Under the pieces are notes generated by a model, which ran no database searches, was not told the origin of the DNA, and saw nothing but the letters and a program-made list of their open reading frames with translations. A program made the translations under genes and the position numbers. A DNA stretch of 25,570 nt from contig CAYZEO010000012.1 of the NCBI GenBank assembly GCA_964477815.1, positions 1-25,570 on the forward strand, given 5' to 3'. Positions 7,323 through 16,142 of the stretch are shown here, piece after piece; position 1 is the first letter of the stretch, and each line of letters starts with the position of its first letter. The stretch is from DAOVGZ01 sp964477815 (GTDB lineage: Bacteria > Babelota > Babeliae > Babelales > Vermiphilaceae).

Positions 7323-8420
7323 ATGCGTTATCCGTTGTGGGTTTTGAACAGTGCGCTTTTTGCTCTGATTTTGTGCGCGATGCTGTTCATAGCGTTTTCG
7401 CGTGAAGAGGTGCCTGAGAGGGAGTATATAGATTCAGGGACTGTGGCAACACGTAGAAAAGATGGTATCTCAAAGATTAACTTAAAACAAATTTATGAAA
7501 ATGACCTTTTTGATACCTACGCCAAAGAGCCGGAAGAGGTCGATGAGCCAAAGTATGTTGTTCCGCTTCCTGAGCCTCCTACTCCTGTTAAGCCAAAGGT
7601 TCCGAAAAAGGCAAAGCCAAAGTTTTTGGATCCTTTACCGATTACACTAAAAGGTATTATGTCTGTTAGTAATGGGACGAAGAATAAGGCGATTATATCG
7701 GATAACAAAACGAAGCGTGAGTCAATTTATAAAGTTGGTGACAAGTTCGAAGATGCACAGATTATAAGGATATTTAAGAATAAAGTTATATTTGTTCGTT
7801 CGAATGGGCAGCAAGAAGTTTTTTATCTGCGTCAGGATGATGCAAAATCTGATCCTACATATTTGATTATAAGTGATTGGAAGGGTGTTATTAGAAAAAT
7901 TGCACCAAATAACTATAGAATTTATCTGGAAGAATTTCGCAAACGTGTGAAAAATCTTGCTCAGTTTATTGATATTTTAAATTTAACAACAGCATATCAA
8001 AAAGGTAAAAGTATTGGTTGCAGAATCGGAAGCGAAGAGAAAGAGTCTCTTTCTCAAGAACTTGGTTTAAAGCGGGGTGATATTGTTTTGACGGTCAATG
8101 GCATTCCGGCAACAGACACAAGCAATCGTTTAAAAATTTATAAAGAAGTAACAAAAACAGCGTTGGGTGATACGATTAATGTTAGACTAAAACGGGGAAA
8201 GAGGAGCTATACTCTTCGTTATGCACTTTCCGATTTTTCCGTTATTAAAAAACCTTCTGGCCCTGGGCAGCCGGTTACAGCACACTATATTGAAGAAGAG
8301 CAAAAGAAGATGCTTAAGAAAAAATATAAATTTGCGCCGACAGTGAAAGAGATTCGTAAAAAAGAGCGTCGTACTATGTTAAAAAAGGGCAGGAAGCCTC
8401 TTAAAAAGTTAGAACCATGA
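7323..8420 (+). CDS. gspC: GspC-like type II secretion inner-membrane protein (HR + PDZ)
   Basis: GspC links the inner-membrane platform of a type II secretion system to the outer-membrane secretin and can contribute to substrate choice. The 365 residues show the GspC order. There is a short cytosolic start and one membrane helix (LNSALFALILCAMLFIAF, about 8-26), then a Pro/Lys linker (about 72-100, PLPEPPTPVKPKVPKKAKPK). A homology region follows (about 105-170, ITLKGIMSVSNGTKNKAIIS, YKVGDKFEDAQIIRIFKNKV), and a PDZ domain (about 228-312, LGLKRGDIVLTVNGIPATD). A basic, Lys-rich tail of about 45 residues follows the PDZ. AAGGA lies before the ATG. The secretin gene begins 19 bases after the stop, fitting the known GspC-HR to GspD-N0 contact. 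It is longer than enteric GspC (about 270-280). Confidence 0.88.
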   Translation: MRYPLWVLNSALFALILCAMLFIAFSREEVPEREYIDSGTVATRRKDGISKINLKQIYENDLFDTYAKEPEEVDEPKYVVPLPEPPTPVKPKVPKKAKPKFLDPLPITLKGIMSVSNGTKNKAIISDNKTKRESIYKVGDKFEDAQIIRIFKNKVIFVRSNGQQEVFYLRQDDAKSDPTYLIISDWKGVIRKIAPNNYRIYLEEFRKRVKNLAQFIDILNLTTAYQKGKSIGCRIGSEEKESLSQELGLKRGDIVLTVNGIPATDTSNRLKIYKEVTKTALGDTINVRLKRGKRSYTLRYALSDFSVIKKPSGPGQPVTAHYIEEEQKKMLKKKYKFAPTVKEIRKKERRTMLKKGRKPLKKLEP

Positions 8421-8439
8421 GAATTGTTGGGTAAACGGT

Positions 8440-11163
8440 ATGAACATTTTTCGCTCAAAATTGCTATTCTTGACCGCAATGATTTCTTTTTCCGCGGTTA
8501 TTTGGTCAAGCGGTGACGTCAGTGGCTTGCCGGATTATCTAAAGCGCGCTTCTCGTACTCGAGATCAACTTTCTATGTCTGTAGAAAAGAAGGAAAGTAA
8601 TTCTACGCAGCTGCAAATGTTGGATGATTTATCGTTCAACGCAGAGGTTGATACAGAGTCTGTTGCAATTAAAAAATCACAAAAATCGCTACCTCAAAAG
8701 CAAGAAAAGCCTTCGAAGAAGTTGGACGCATCTCGCGAGCTAGTTAATGTTAAAAAGAAGGCGCAAAAGCAAGAAGAAAAGCTTATATCGAAATTGGTAG
8801 ATAAAGAAAAACAAGAAATAGAGAGTGATGAGCTTCCTGGATTAAGTACTGAGGAAGAGCAAAAAGTAGAAGAAAAGGAAGAGGAGAGTGAAGAGGTTGT
8901 TTTCAATTTTGAAAACGCAGATCTGAGTAATTTGGTTTCTTATATTGAATCATTATTTGATGTTACTTTTATAACAGATGATGCAATCTCGCCCATGGCA
9001 AAGGGTGGCAAGGGTATAGCTGGAAATAAAATCTCATTCAAGACAAGCAAGCCTCTGAGTAGGAAGCAGGCTTGGACTTTGTTTTTAACTTTCCTTGATA
9101 TGGCGGGATTATCTGTTGTTAAGCAAGCAGATCCTACAAAATATCGTATTCGTCCAACGGTTTCTGCAAAAAAAGATGCTATTCAGTCGTTTATCGGTAT
9201 AGATTCCGAACTTCTGCCAGATAACGACACAAAAATACGTTACGTTTATTTTGTTAAGGATACTCCGGTTGCTACGCTCAAAAGTATAATGTCTTCGCTT
9301 AAAAGCAGCATGGCAGATATTATTATTTTACAGGAACTTAAAGCGTTTATTATAACGGACAACTCATACAATATAAAAAGTTTGATGCGGATTATACGCG
9401 AGCTTGACAAGGTAAGTATGCCGCAATCGATGTCGGTAGTTAAGCTTAGAAGGGTTGATGCTGCGCATGTTAAGAGTTTGTATGATAGCTTGGTGACTCC
9501 GGCGCAACAGCAAAGGGGTTCACGCTTATTTGGTCCTCGTAAACCAACATCGTCGCTATATTTTCCTGAAAATGCTCGAATAATTGTTGAACCTCGAACA
9601 AACTCTCTTATTTTGTTGGGCACGCGCGATGATATTAAAAAAATTGAAGACTTTATTGTAAACAGTGTTGATGTTGATGCTGGAACGCCTTACTCACCAT
9701 TGCACGTACATCAGTTGAAATACGCTGATGCTGCAACTGTGGCAGAGATTATGAATGGTGTCACAAGGTTTGGCAGCAATACTACGGCAGCTCGAACTGG
9801 TGGTGTGCGAGGTGCTGATAAATATCTTAAGGCAATGTCATTTACGCCCGAACCGACTGGTAATCGTTTGGTTATTCGTGGTGAATATGATGATTATCTC
9901 AAAGCAAAAGAGATTATAGAGAAACTTGATGAACCTCAGCCACAAGTTGCGGTTGAGGTTCTTATTTTGTCTATCGGTATTACTGATATCAAAGAACTTG
10001 GCGCACAGATAAGAAATTCTCCTCGTGATAGTGAGTTTCATGGCGATGGGTTGTTTGGAAAAAATATTAATTTTCAAACATCTGGTATCCGTCTTGGTTC
10101 CGATCCTAAAGCCATTGTAGAACGTCCAAATACGTCTGGTGCGAAGCGATTGTTGGGTGATCTTATTAGTCTTGTTACTGGATCTACAGCAGGAAATACA
10201 ATTTTGTCGTTGGGGAGCGACGACTTTGGGGTTTGGGGAATATTCGCGGCGCTCAAGACTGTCAGCAATTTGCAAGTGATATCGAATCCATTTTTGATGG
10301 CAACAAATAAAACAAAGGCGACAGTTTCGCTTGGTGAGATAAGAAATGTTCAGACCGCTACAATTAAAGGTACGACATCAGATACTGCTACCTTTAGTGA
10401 CAAGGAAGCGAAGCTTCAGGTTGAGATAACACCGCAAATCAACTCTGATGGTATGATTGTACTTAAATTAAAGGTCAATATTACCGAGTTTCGTGATGAT
10501 ACAGTTGCTGCCGTGGAGGCCGCGGCTCGTACGGAAAAAATTATTGATACAAGCACAATTGTCGCTGATAAGGAGGTGTTAGCACTCGGTGGGCTGATTA
10601 AGAACAAAGTTGAAAATGGTGTTAATAAAACACCTGTTTTGGGAAATATTCCTATTCTTGGTTGGTTATTTAAAAATAAAAAGAAAAGTGAGACAAAAGA
10701 AGACTTGCTCATTCTTCTTTCTGCTCGAATTATCGATCCTCGCAAATCGAAGGATGTGGATGAGTTTACAAGTGGACATATCGGCGATTACAAGAGTACC
10801 ATAAAACAGATGAGGAATGTTCACCTAAGAAGGGATCCAATCGATCGAGCATTTTTTGAAGAGGAAAAGGGAACTGTTTCCAGAAGAATAGATAAGCTGA
10901 TTTTTAATAGAGATAAGAAAGCGGAAGTAAAGAAAAAAAAGAAAACAAAAAAACAGAGACGACTTGCTCGAAGAAGAAAAAGAAAAGAAGAGAGAAGAAA
11001 AAAAGAAAAAATGGTCGTTGCCGACGGTGGTAGTCGACGCAAGCGAAGAAAGGCGAGGCGGAAAGCGGGCAAAGTTGAAAAGAAAAAAGACGAAGTTGTT
11101 GTTACAGCCCAAAAGGTTGATGATGTTGTTAATACATCTGGGGTTGAAGGGAAGCCTGCATGA
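8440..11163 (+). CDS. gspD: Type II secretion secretin GspD, copy 1, with charged linker and basic tail
   Basis: Secretins form the multimeric outer-membrane gate. After the signal peptide (about 1-28) comes an unusual stretch of about 120 residues, very rich in Lys and Glu (about 30-150). The usual domains follow: N0 (about 152-250, NFENADLSNLVSYIESLF), N1 (about 267-325), N2 (about 327-410, RIIVEPRTNSLILLG) and N3 (about 420-500, TGNRLVIRGEYDDYLKAKEI). The secretin core (about 503-767) contains VAVEVLILSIGI, VISNPFLMATNKTKATVSLG and PILGNIPILGWLF-like signatures. After it come RRDPIDRAFFEEEKG and then a dense Lys/Arg tail (about 824-880). The stop overlaps the next gene's ATG (ATGA). At 907 residues it is well above the typical 650-700; the extra is the linker and the tail. 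Confidence 0.93.
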   Translation: MNIFRSKLLFLTAMISFSAVIWSSGDVSGLPDYLKRASRTRDQLSMSVEKKESNSTQLQMLDDLSFNAEVDTESVAIKKSQKSLPQKQEKPSKKLDASRELVNVKKKAQKQEEKLISKLVDKEKQEIESDELPGLSTEEEQKVEEKEEESEEVVFNFENADLSNLVSYIESLFDVTFITDDAISPMAKGGKGIAGNKISFKTSKPLSRKQAWTLFLTFLDMAGLSVVKQADPTKYRIRPTVSAKKDAIQSFIGIDSELLPDNDTKIRYVYFVKDTPVATLKSIMSSLKSSMADIIILQELKAFIITDNSYNIKSLMRIIRELDKVSMPQSMSVVKLRRVDAAHVKSLYDSLVTPAQQQRGSRLFGPRKPTSSLYFPENARIIVEPRTNSLILLGTRDDIKKIEDFIVNSVDVDAGTPYSPLHVHQLKYADAATVAEIMNGVTRFGSNTTAARTGGVRGADKYLKAMSFTPEPTGNRLVIRGEYDDYLKAKEIIEKLDEPQPQVAVEVLILSIGITDIKELGAQIRNSPRDSEFHGDGLFGKNINFQTSGIRLGSDPKAIVERPNTSGAKRLLGDLISLVTGSTAGNTILSLGSDDFGVWGIFAALKTVSNLQVISNPFLMATNKTKATVSLGEIRNVQTATIKGTTSDTATFSDKEAKLQVEITPQINSDGMIVLKLKVNITEFRDDTVAAVEAAARTEKIIDTSTIVADKEVLALGGLIKNKVENGVNKTPVLGNIPILGWLFKNKKKSETKEDLLILLSARIIDPRKSKDVDEFTSGHIGDYKSTIKQMRNVHLRRDPIDRAFFEEEKGTVSRRIDKLIFNRDKKAEVKKKKKTKKQRRLARRRKRKEERRKKEKMVVADGGSRRKRRKARRKAGKVEKKKDEVVVTAQKVDDVVNTSGVEGKPA

Positions 11164-12761
11164 TTAAAAATGTATTAATTCCGGAAAAAATTGGTAATTA
11201 CTACCTTTTCCCTAGGCGAATTATAGGCTTTGCTTTTGATGCTGCTACTGTAACTGCCACAAAACTTTTTTTGCGTGGTAAAGGGGCGGTAGTAGAACAA
11301 GTTGTTAGCGAATCGCTGAGTCTAAATCAGGAATTAAGCTACGAAGAAAAGGTGGGGCCGGTCATAAAAGGTATTCTTGATAGTGTAGGTAATTACAGTG
11401 TTATACATACAGCGATTTCAAGCTCTCAGGTTATTTTTAAGACAATTAAACTGCCCTTTTTGAGTTATAAGAAAATAAAAATGGTGGTCAATTACGAAGT
11501 TGAGCCACTGCTACCATTTTCTCTAGATGATGCTGTTATTGACTTTATTGTTACAAAACAGTTTCCTTCTGAAGGAAGTTCGGAGGTTATTGTTGCGGCG
11601 GCGCAAAAATCTTCAGTTGCCAATCACATCGCTCTTTTTGAGCAGGCGGGAGTAACGCCACAAAAAATAGAAGTAGATCTCTTTTCTTTGTACAGTTTGT
11701 ACAAAAAGGTTCCTGCTTATCAAGAAATTAAGGGTGGAGCCGTTCTTGTTGATATGGATTCAGAGTCGACTCGTGTCGCATTTATACAAGATGCACAGTT
11801 ACAGTCTGTGCGTGTTTTGCCTAAAGGAATGAATCATTTTGTTAAAGCAGTTAGTCGGGCAGAAAATATTGCCGTTGAAGAAGCATACAAAGTGATTACA
11901 AGATTTGGTGTAACTAAGCATGATGATTCTGCTTTTCAGAAGGTGCTCTCTGGAGTTTTAGAAGAATTTTGGTCGCGAGTCCAATTTACGGTTAATTCGT
12001 TTGTGCAAGAAGGGCAAAAAGATGGATTGTCATTATTTGTCCTTGCGGGTTTGGGGCGTCAAATCGCCGGTTTTTCCGAATTTGTAACTAAGTATAGTGG
12101 TGTTAATTGTGAGCCTTTTCAGACGGTGCCTCTTATTGCGAATAAGATGCTCAAGGTTCGGGATAAGGTGAACGTTTCCGAAATGAATTTAATAAGTCTC
12201 GGGGTTTCTCTTCCTTCTGATGTTACACAAAATTTTAATTTGATGCCGCTTCAAATGTCGGCGGGACAGGATGTTTCTATTTTGGCCAAGCAGTTAGCTA
12301 CTGCCGCCTTTTTTATTGTTGCTTTATTTGCAGCTCTATTGACTCACAGTTTCTTGCAGGTTAATAAACTCCGAAAGGAGTTGGTTGAATCGCGGGCAGA
12401 TGTTGTTGAGACACTTAAAGATCGATTTAATATTCCAGAAGAAGAGGATTTTGACGAAGTTGTTGATAAGGCAGAGAGCCAAGTTTCCCAAGAGGAAAAT
12501 ATGTGGGCACCTTTTTCTGCTCAATCACAATTTTTGAAATATATTTTAGAGTTGCATCGATTAGATCTTGAGGATCTTGGTTTTGAGATTGATCGTATTT
12601 CTATAGGAAATGGCCAAATGACACTCAAAGCAAGAGTCCGGGATTATCCTGCAGTGAGTAAATTGGAAAAAGAGCTGAGACGTTCGAAGCTGTTTCGATA
12701 TAAGGGTTCAGTTCAGCAGACAGATTTTACAATGAAAATACAGCTGAACAAGAATGGATAG
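11160..12761 (+). CDS. GspL/PilM-PilN-like assembly platform protein
   Basis: Inner-membrane platform protein of a type II secretion or type IV pilus-like machine. The 533 residues divide into a cytosolic actin-like (PilM/GspL) part (about 1-375; VLVDMDSESTRVAFIQ, FVLAGLGRQIAGFSEF), one membrane helix (about 379-400, ATAAFFIVALFAALLTHSFL), a helical coiled-coil stretch and a small periplasmic domain (about 455-533, SIGNGQMTLKARVRDYPAVSKLEKELRRS), ferredoxin-like as in GspL and PilN. This single-chain PilM+PilN layout is what GspL has. The ATG overlaps the secretin stop by 4 bases, implying translational coupling; the next gene starts 9 bases after the stop. GspL normally holds the GspE ATPase, which is not in the window. 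I leave the symbol open between gspL and a pilM/pilN fusion. Confidence 0.8.
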   Translation: MIKNVLIPEKIGNYYLFPRRIIGFAFDAATVTATKLFLRGKGAVVEQVVSESLSLNQELSYEEKVGPVIKGILDSVGNYSVIHTAISSSQVIFKTIKLPFLSYKKIKMVVNYEVEPLLPFSLDDAVIDFIVTKQFPSEGSSEVIVAAAQKSSVANHIALFEQAGVTPQKIEVDLFSLYSLYKKVPAYQEIKGGAVLVDMDSESTRVAFIQDAQLQSVRVLPKGMNHFVKAVSRAENIAVEEAYKVITRFGVTKHDDSAFQKVLSGVLEEFWSRVQFTVNSFVQEGQKDGLSLFVLAGLGRQIAGFSEFVTKYSGVNCEPFQTVPLIANKMLKVRDKVNVSEMNLISLGVSLPSDVTQNFNLMPLQMSAGQDVSILAKQLATAAFFIVALFAALLTHSFLQVNKLRKELVESRADVVETLKDRFNIPEEEDFDEVVDKAESQVSQEENMWAPFSAQSQFLKYILELHRLDLEDLGFEIDRISIGNGQMTLKARVRDYPAVSKLEKELRRSKLFRYKGSVQQTDFTMKIQLNKNG

Positions 12762-12770
12762 GGGCATCAA

Positions 12771-13334
12771 ATGGAATTTATAAACAAAATAAGACTCACT
12801 ATCGAGGGATTGGAACAAAGAGATTTGTACAAGTACTTGACTATTGTTTTGAGTATATTGATGCTTCTGCTTGGGTTTGTTATTTATAGATATTACTCAA
12901 AAGTAGGTGATTTGCGTCGAAAAATTAATGCAGTTAATGATGTTCGCGAGGAGAACGTTCGCGGCATTTTAAAAAGAATGAACAATGTTGCACAACAGCG
13001 GAAGCAGGTTAACGACATACTTGCTAAAGAAAAAGATTTCAAGATAGCGGGTTATTTTACTACTTTACTCAAGAGACAAAAACTAACAAACAATATGGTA
13101 GAAGATAGTACGTCAGAGGTGGTTCTTAATAACAAGTATAAAGAGATTATTCTCAAAGCAAGATTTGTAAATATGACTATGCAGAAACTGTGTTTTTTGC
13201 TTGATGCTATTGAAAAAAAGGAGCGTGTTTACAACAAAAATCTTGAAATAATACGTTCAACGAAAACACCAGGAACAATTGACGTCAATATGACTATTGC
13301 AACACTTCAGCCGAATCTAGAAGTGGGTAGATAG
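12771..13334 (+). CDS. GspM/PilO-like single-pass inner-membrane protein
   Basis: A 187-residue protein with a short cytosolic N-terminus, one membrane helix (about 24-41, LTIVLSILMLLLGFVIY), a coiled-coil stretch with many Arg/Lys/Asn (about 45-95), and a compact C-terminal alpha/beta domain. That domain (about 100-187; NKYKEIILKARFVNMTMQKL, CFLLDAIEKKERVYNKNLEI, GTIDVNMTIATLQP) resembles the ferredoxin-like fold of GspM and PilO. Sequence identity in this family is low, so the call rests on topology and on position between the GspL-like and second secretin genes. It has 9 and 14 base gaps to its neighbours and is clearly co-transcribed. GspM would pair with the L-like protein in the platform. 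Confidence 0.65.
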   Translation: MEFINKIRLTIEGLEQRDLYKYLTIVLSILMLLLGFVIYRYYSKVGDLRRKINAVNDVREENVRGILKRMNNVAQQRKQVNDILAKEKDFKIAGYFTTLLKRQKLTNNMVEDSTSEVVLNNKYKEIILKARFVNMTMQKLCFLLDAIEKKERVYNKNLEIIRSTKTPGTIDVNMTIATLQPNLEVGR

Positions 13335-13348
13335 ATGGGGACAACGGT

Positions 13349-16087
13349 ATGAAAAAAAGAACGATTAAACTGATTGCCCTAGCGGTTCTGTGTGTGCAGT
13401 CTTTTTCTTTTTGTAAAAAAGTAACAGATAATCAAAGAACAAGTGATGCAGAAGTTAAACAGATTCTTGAAGAGCGTCTGAGTAATCTTTCTTCAGGAAG
13501 TCTTTCTAATGTTGGTTTGACTACTCCTCAATTAAAACGTGGTCCGTCGCAATTTTCAGGTGCCGAACCAGATGAGTCAGATAAGCCTGGTGTAGGATTA
13601 GGGCCAAAGGTATACGATATTAACTATGACGCAGTTGATTTGACCGAAGTAATTAATCAGTTTTCGAAAGAAAAGGGTGTTAATATTATTTTGCCAACAG
13701 GTGCGAATGCGATCAAGTCAAAATTAACGCTTAAAATAGATAAGAGAATTACGATTGAACAGGCGCAAGAGGTTTTGCATACTCTGCTTGACATAGCAGG
13801 TTACTCGCTTATTGAAAGACTGGATGGGTTTGTTGTTGTTAAGAATGATAAAGACATTTCTAGAGTTCCGGCGCCAATTTATGTGGGAGTTTCTCCTGAA
13901 AATTTGCCTGATACAGATGAAAGAATTCAATATCTTTATTATCTAGTTAACATTCAGGTTCCTGATGTTGGCAGTGAGCGGCAAAGCGAGATTGATCCTA
14001 TTTTTTCTCAGTTGCTACCTAAAAATACAATTCATAAATATATTCCGTCTTCAAATGGTGTTTTACTAGCAGGAAAATCGAACGAGATTAAAGCGGTTAT
14101 GAAGATTATTCTTGAGTTGGATGGTCTTGAGTTTCGAGAAAATCTAGAGATTGTAAAATTGCAATACTCTTCAGCAGCAGTTGTTGCAGACATTTTTACG
14201 AAAAATATTTTACAAACAGCGCAACGAGGAGTGAGCAGATACAAGGCAGGTTGGCGTGGAAAAAGTGAGACAACCTATTTTTCCAAAAATATGAAAATTA
14301 TTCCTGAGTTCAGAACAAATTCTTTAATTCTTCTTGGTCGACAACAGTCGATTGAGCGAGTTAAGGAGTTTATTTTTAATTACATAGACGTAAAACTTGA
14401 TTCAGGAAAATCGATTTTACATACCTATCAGTTGCAATATCTTGATGCGCAACCTTTTGCGCAAACACTTCAAAGAATTGTTGCTTCTGCCTCGACATTT
14501 GGAACTGGTCAGTCGCGTGCTGCTGGGACTGCAAAAGGGCCTGAGAGATTTTTTGAGGGTGTTATTATTAAAACAGATACTCCTTCACCATCAGAAAAAG
14601 GGCAACCACGTCGTTATTTTGGGGGTAATCAACTAATTATAGCTGCAAGAAACGATGATTGGCTTCGTATTAAGGAGTTGATAGAAGAACTTGACCGGCC
14701 CCAACCGCAGGTAATTATTGAAGTGTTAATCGCTGACCTCGAAATAAGAGATGAGCGTGAGCTTGGAAGTCATATTCGTACGCCTGCCGCTTTGAATTTG
14801 CCAGAAACGATTAACGGTGGAAATATGGAATTTCAAGCAGCTAGCTCAAGTTCTGCTGTTGCATCAACAGATCCACCAACAATGAATGTTGATTTGATTA
14901 AATCGGGTGGTTATCCACAAGGTGATTTGAATTATGATCCCCTTGCAGAAGTTGCAAAAGGAGCTCGAGGTATTATTACTTTGAGTGACGCAGAAACAGG
15001 ACACGTTTGGAGTTTACTACATATTTTGCAAGCATATCAAAATTCAAAAATACTTTCTCACCCTCATATTGTGGCAACAAATAACCAAGAAGCGCTTGTT
15101 GTAATTGGAGAAAAGCGTTTGATTCAGGCTGAAGCAACTGTTGGTCAGGGTGGTGCTGCAATCGCGAAGCGGCAAGAGCGAGATGCAAAAATGACGGTTA
15201 AAATAACTCCTAGAATAAGTGGCGGTAGCACAGTTAATATGCAAGTTTCTGTTATATTTAAAGAATGGATTGGCGATACCGCAAGCAGGATAGACAGAAA
15301 GGTGATAACAAATGCAAATGTCGAGAGTGGTTCTATTCTCGCTCTTGGTGGTCTTATTAAGTTTGATACTAGTCATGGAAAAAGTGAAACTCCAATACTT
15401 GGTAAAATTCCTATATTGGGCTGGTTATTTAAAAGTAAAAATGGCAAAACACAAAAGAACAATTTGACTGTTTTCATTCGGCCAACAATTGTTCCTTTGA
15501 GGTTACGTGGTGGCATTGACAGGTATACAAAAGATTATATCAATGTTGCAAAAGACTATGTCAAAGATGGCATGTTGTTTGACACGCTGCGAGATCCTAT
15601 CACACGCTGGTTCTTCAAGACTGGTGTGAGTGCAGAAGATGCGCTTGATGTTTTTGCTGAAAAAAGTACACGTCATGGGGCGATAGGTTCAAAGAGTATT
15701 GTTTCAAACGATGAACTTCCGCCACCAAGCAGAACGGTGATGGCTGCAGCAGAAGGTCGTGTGCCGAAGCAAAAGGAAAAACGAGGAAGTGAAGCAGAAT
15801 TTCTGGAACTCAAAAATCAGTTGATGGATTATCCAGGTGAAATTGAAAGATCTATTGTAGCCAAAAAAAGAAGAAAAAAATCGCGGCGCTCAAGAAAAAA
15901 AGAAAGGCAACTGCTTGCCCTCCAGGCGCAACAATCAGTTATTCCCACAGATGATCCAATAAAAGATATCATTCCAGAAAAAGAGACAGAAAAAATTGTT
16001 GTTGATGAAACAATTAAAAAAAGCGTAGATCCCGATGAACAGTTGAAAAAAATGCTTGCAGGCGAGGAAAATCCTTTGCTTGGTTGA
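13349..16087 (+). CDS. gspD: Type II secretion secretin GspD, copy 2
   Basis: A second secretin, 912 residues, in the same operon. It has a signal peptide (MKKRTIKLIALAVLCVQSFSF, about 1-22), a short linker and N0 near residue 88 (YDINYDAVDLTEVINQFSKE). N1 to N3 repeats follow (MKIIPEFRTNSLILLGRQ; GGNQLIIAARNDDWLRIKEL). The secretin core (about 454-717) has VIIEVLIADLEI, ILSHPHIVATNNQEALVVIG, ILALGGLIKF and PILGKIPILGWLFKSKNGK. After the core come LRDPITRWFFKTG and a short Lys/Arg block (about 836-855), then an acidic/Lys tail. Copy 1 has the same order, including the RDPI-x-R-x-FF motif, but the sequences differ clearly, so the duplication is old. This copy lacks copy 1's long charged linker before N0. 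An intrinsic terminator follows 23 bases after the stop. Confidence 0.93.
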   Translation: MKKRTIKLIALAVLCVQSFSFCKKVTDNQRTSDAEVKQILEERLSNLSSGSLSNVGLTTPQLKRGPSQFSGAEPDESDKPGVGLGPKVYDINYDAVDLTEVINQFSKEKGVNIILPTGANAIKSKLTLKIDKRITIEQAQEVLHTLLDIAGYSLIERLDGFVVVKNDKDISRVPAPIYVGVSPENLPDTDERIQYLYYLVNIQVPDVGSERQSEIDPIFSQLLPKNTIHKYIPSSNGVLLAGKSNEIKAVMKIILELDGLEFRENLEIVKLQYSSAAVVADIFTKNILQTAQRGVSRYKAGWRGKSETTYFSKNMKIIPEFRTNSLILLGRQQSIERVKEFIFNYIDVKLDSGKSILHTYQLQYLDAQPFAQTLQRIVASASTFGTGQSRAAGTAKGPERFFEGVIIKTDTPSPSEKGQPRRYFGGNQLIIAARNDDWLRIKELIEELDRPQPQVIIEVLIADLEIRDERELGSHIRTPAALNLPETINGGNMEFQAASSSSAVASTDPPTMNVDLIKSGGYPQGDLNYDPLAEVAKGARGIITLSDAETGHVWSLLHILQAYQNSKILSHPHIVATNNQEALVVIGEKRLIQAEATVGQGGAAIAKRQERDAKMTVKITPRISGGSTVNMQVSVIFKEWIGDTASRIDRKVITNANVESGSILALGGLIKFDTSHGKSETPILGKIPILGWLFKSKNGKTQKNNLTVFIRPTIVPLRLRGGIDRYTKDYINVAKDYVKDGMLFDTLRDPITRWFFKTGVSAEDALDVFAEKSTRHGAIGSKSIVSNDELPPPSRTVMAAAEGRVPKQKEKRGSEAEFLELKNQLMDYPGEIERSIVAKKRRKKSRRSRKKERQLLALQAQQSVIPTDDPIKDIIPEKETEKIVVDETIKKSVDPDEQLKKMLAGEENPLLG

Positions 16088-16109
16088 TATAGTCTTTTTG
16101 AAAAAATTT

Positions 16110-16139
16110 ACCCCCGAGTTCAAATTTCGGAGGGTTTTT
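16110..16139. terminator. Intrinsic terminator between secretin 2 and eno (bidirectional)
   Basis: ACCCCCGA (16110-16117) pairs with TCGGAGGGT (16127-16135) with one bulged A and a 9-base loop, followed by TTTTT on the plus strand. On the minus strand the same stem is followed by TAAATTTTTT. It can therefore stop both the secretion operon and the aspS-eno transcript. Confidence 0.85.
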
Positions 16140-16142
16140 CAT

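Noticed and set aside
10821..11112. Reverse-strand frames opposite the end of secretin copy 1, rich in Phe, Leu and Ser
   Set aside because: They are the complement of the Lys/Arg codons (AAG/AAA/AGA) of the basic tail, with no start signals of their own.
8440..16087. Type IV pilus PilMNOPQ operon
   Set aside because: The upstream gene has the GspC homology region plus PDZ, no PilP-like lipoprotein or AMIN domain is seen, and PilM and PilN are one chain as in GspL; the type II secretion reading fits better.
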